This document shows positions 63,349 through 64,000 of a stretch of DNA of 64,000 nt, in pieces. The stretch spans positions 162,895 to 226,894 of the forward strand of contig NZ_FYDE01000005.1 of NCBI RefSeq assembly GCF_900186535.1, in the 5' to 3' direction. A program made the translations under genes and the position numbers. Positions within the stretch are counted from its first letter, which is position 1, and every line of letters begins with the position of its first letter. The DNA is from Marasmitruncus massiliensis. Lineage in GTDB: Bacteria > Bacillota > Clostridia > Oscillospirales > Ruminococcaceae. The notes beneath the pieces are model-generated. The model was not told the origin of the DNA, searched no databases, and worked only from the letters and a program-made list of their open reading frames with translations.

Positions 63349-64000
63349 ATGAAAACAATGAACAAAGATCTGTTCACCGCAAAATCCCGCCCGATCGGCG
63401 TCATGCAGTACGGCGAGGGTAATTTCCTGCGCGCGTTTGCCGATTATATGATTGATATCGCAAACGAAAAAGGCGTTACCGATCTGGGCATCGCAATCGT
63501 AAAGCCGATCCCGTTTGGCAGCTTGGACCGCTTCCACGAGCAGGATAACCTCTACACGGTGGTTCTGCGCGGACAGATGGACGGCAAGGTCATCAATGAT
63601 GCCCGCGTGATTACCTCCGTGCAGAAAGCGGTGGACGCTTACAGCGAATATGCGGACTATATGGAGACCGCCTGCCTTGACACGCTGAAAATTGTGATCT
63701 CCAACACCACCGAGGCCGGTATCGTATTTGACGAGACCGATAAACTGGAAAGCGAGCCGCCCGTCACCTACCCCGGTAAGCTGACCAAGGCGCTTTATGC
63801 GCGTTTTAAAAAATTCGCGGGCGCAGCCGACAAGGGCCTTGTGATTATCCCCTGCGAACTGATCGAACACAACGGCGATAAGCTGCACACCTGCGTGAAT
63901 CAGTTTATCGACCTGTGGAAGCTCGGCGATGATTTCAAAAAATGGGTGGAGGAGAGCTGCACCTTCTGCTGCACGCTGGTCGACCGCATCGTAACCGGCT
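63349..64000 (+). CDS. uxaB: Tagaturonate reductase (altronate oxidoreductase), truncated by window end
   Basis: This enzyme reduces D-tagaturonate to D-altronate with NADH, the second step of galacturonate breakdown. The first 217 residues are in the window. They are GVMQYGEGNFLRAFADYMID (nucleotide-binding start), VISNTTEAGIVFDE, VTYPGKLTKALYARF, GLVIIPCELIEHNGD and CTLVDRIVTG. These blocks match E. coli UxaB rather than the fructuronate reductase UxuB. GAAGGGGA precedes the ATG. The remaining C-terminal half lies beyond the window. Confidence 0.9.
   Translation, partial: MKTMNKDLFTAKSRPIGVMQYGEGNFLRAFADYMIDIANEKGVTDLGIAIVKPIPFGSLDRFHEQDNLYTVVLRGQMDGKVINDARVITSVQKAVDAYSEYADYMETACLDTLKIVISNTTEAGIVFDETDKLESEPPVTYPGKLTKALYARFKKFAGAADKGLVIIPCELIEHNGDKLHTCVNQFIDLWKLGDDFKKWVEESCTFCCTLVDRIVTG

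Noticed and set aside
63289-63888. A 199-codon minus-strand open frame opposite uxaB
   Set aside because: uxaB matches its family block by block, and the reverse frame has no family resemblance.

Overview
The window covers the replication origin region of a low-to-mid GC Gram-positive bacterium. It probably belongs to the Clostridia, near the Oscillospirales/Ruminococcaceae. That placement is inferred from the 16S rRNA, the rpmH-rnpA-yidD-yidC-jag-mnmE-mnmG-rsmG-noc-soj-parB order, remB between recF and gyrB, and a V/A-type rather than F-type ATPase operon. Genes resembling sleB and pdaA suggest a spore former. No insertion sequence, prophage, integrase or CRISPR array was seen.

Layout. (1) 1-5.05 kb: a 16S rRNA gene on the minus strand with a strong promoter, then a sleB-like cortex-lytic enzyme, a pair of bacterial PH-domain membrane proteins, and tRNA-Glu and tRNA-Met. 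(2) 5.1-17.6 kb: leftward genes running away from the origin. These are an acyl-ACP thioesterase, serS, the ParB/ParA (Soj)/Noc segregation genes, rsmG-mnmG-mnmE, and khpB(jag)-yidC-yidD-rnpA-rpmH. At least five parS-like sites are scattered here, one of them built into a terminator hairpin. (3) 17.55-19.66 kb: dnaA flanked by two groups of DnaA boxes. An AT-rich unwinding region with a DnaA-trio-like repeat lies just before dnaN. Coding direction flips here, as expected for oriC. (4) 19.66-28.2 kb: dnaN, rlbA/yaaA, recF, remB, gyrB, two YcxB-like membrane proteins and gyrA, all rightward.

(5) 28.4-35.4 kb: a Na/Pi symporter with a PhoU domain, pdaA, a methyltransferase, a Nudix hydrolase, an M14 carboxypeptidase, and the poorly understood pair of a GGGtGRT protein and an IscU/NifU-like protein. 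(6) 35.7-44.7 kb: secA, typA, and a BusR-like GntR/RCK_C regulator directly upstream of an OpuC-type osmolyte ABC transporter. This looks like a c-di-AMP-controlled osmotic unit. (7) 44.7-54.9 kb: an orphan secreted protein and a nine-gene V/A-type ATPase operon. (8) 55-60.4 kb: a two-gene 2-hydroxyacyl-CoA dehydratase activase/dehydratase-like unit and a VanW-family gene whose N-terminus appears frameshifted. (9) 60.5-64 kb: hexuronate catabolism, with uxaC and a LacI-type regulator on the minus strand and uxaB running off the window end. LacI-type operators lie in the divergent promoter region.

All functions are inferred by recognising conserved motifs and gene order by eye. No database search was run.
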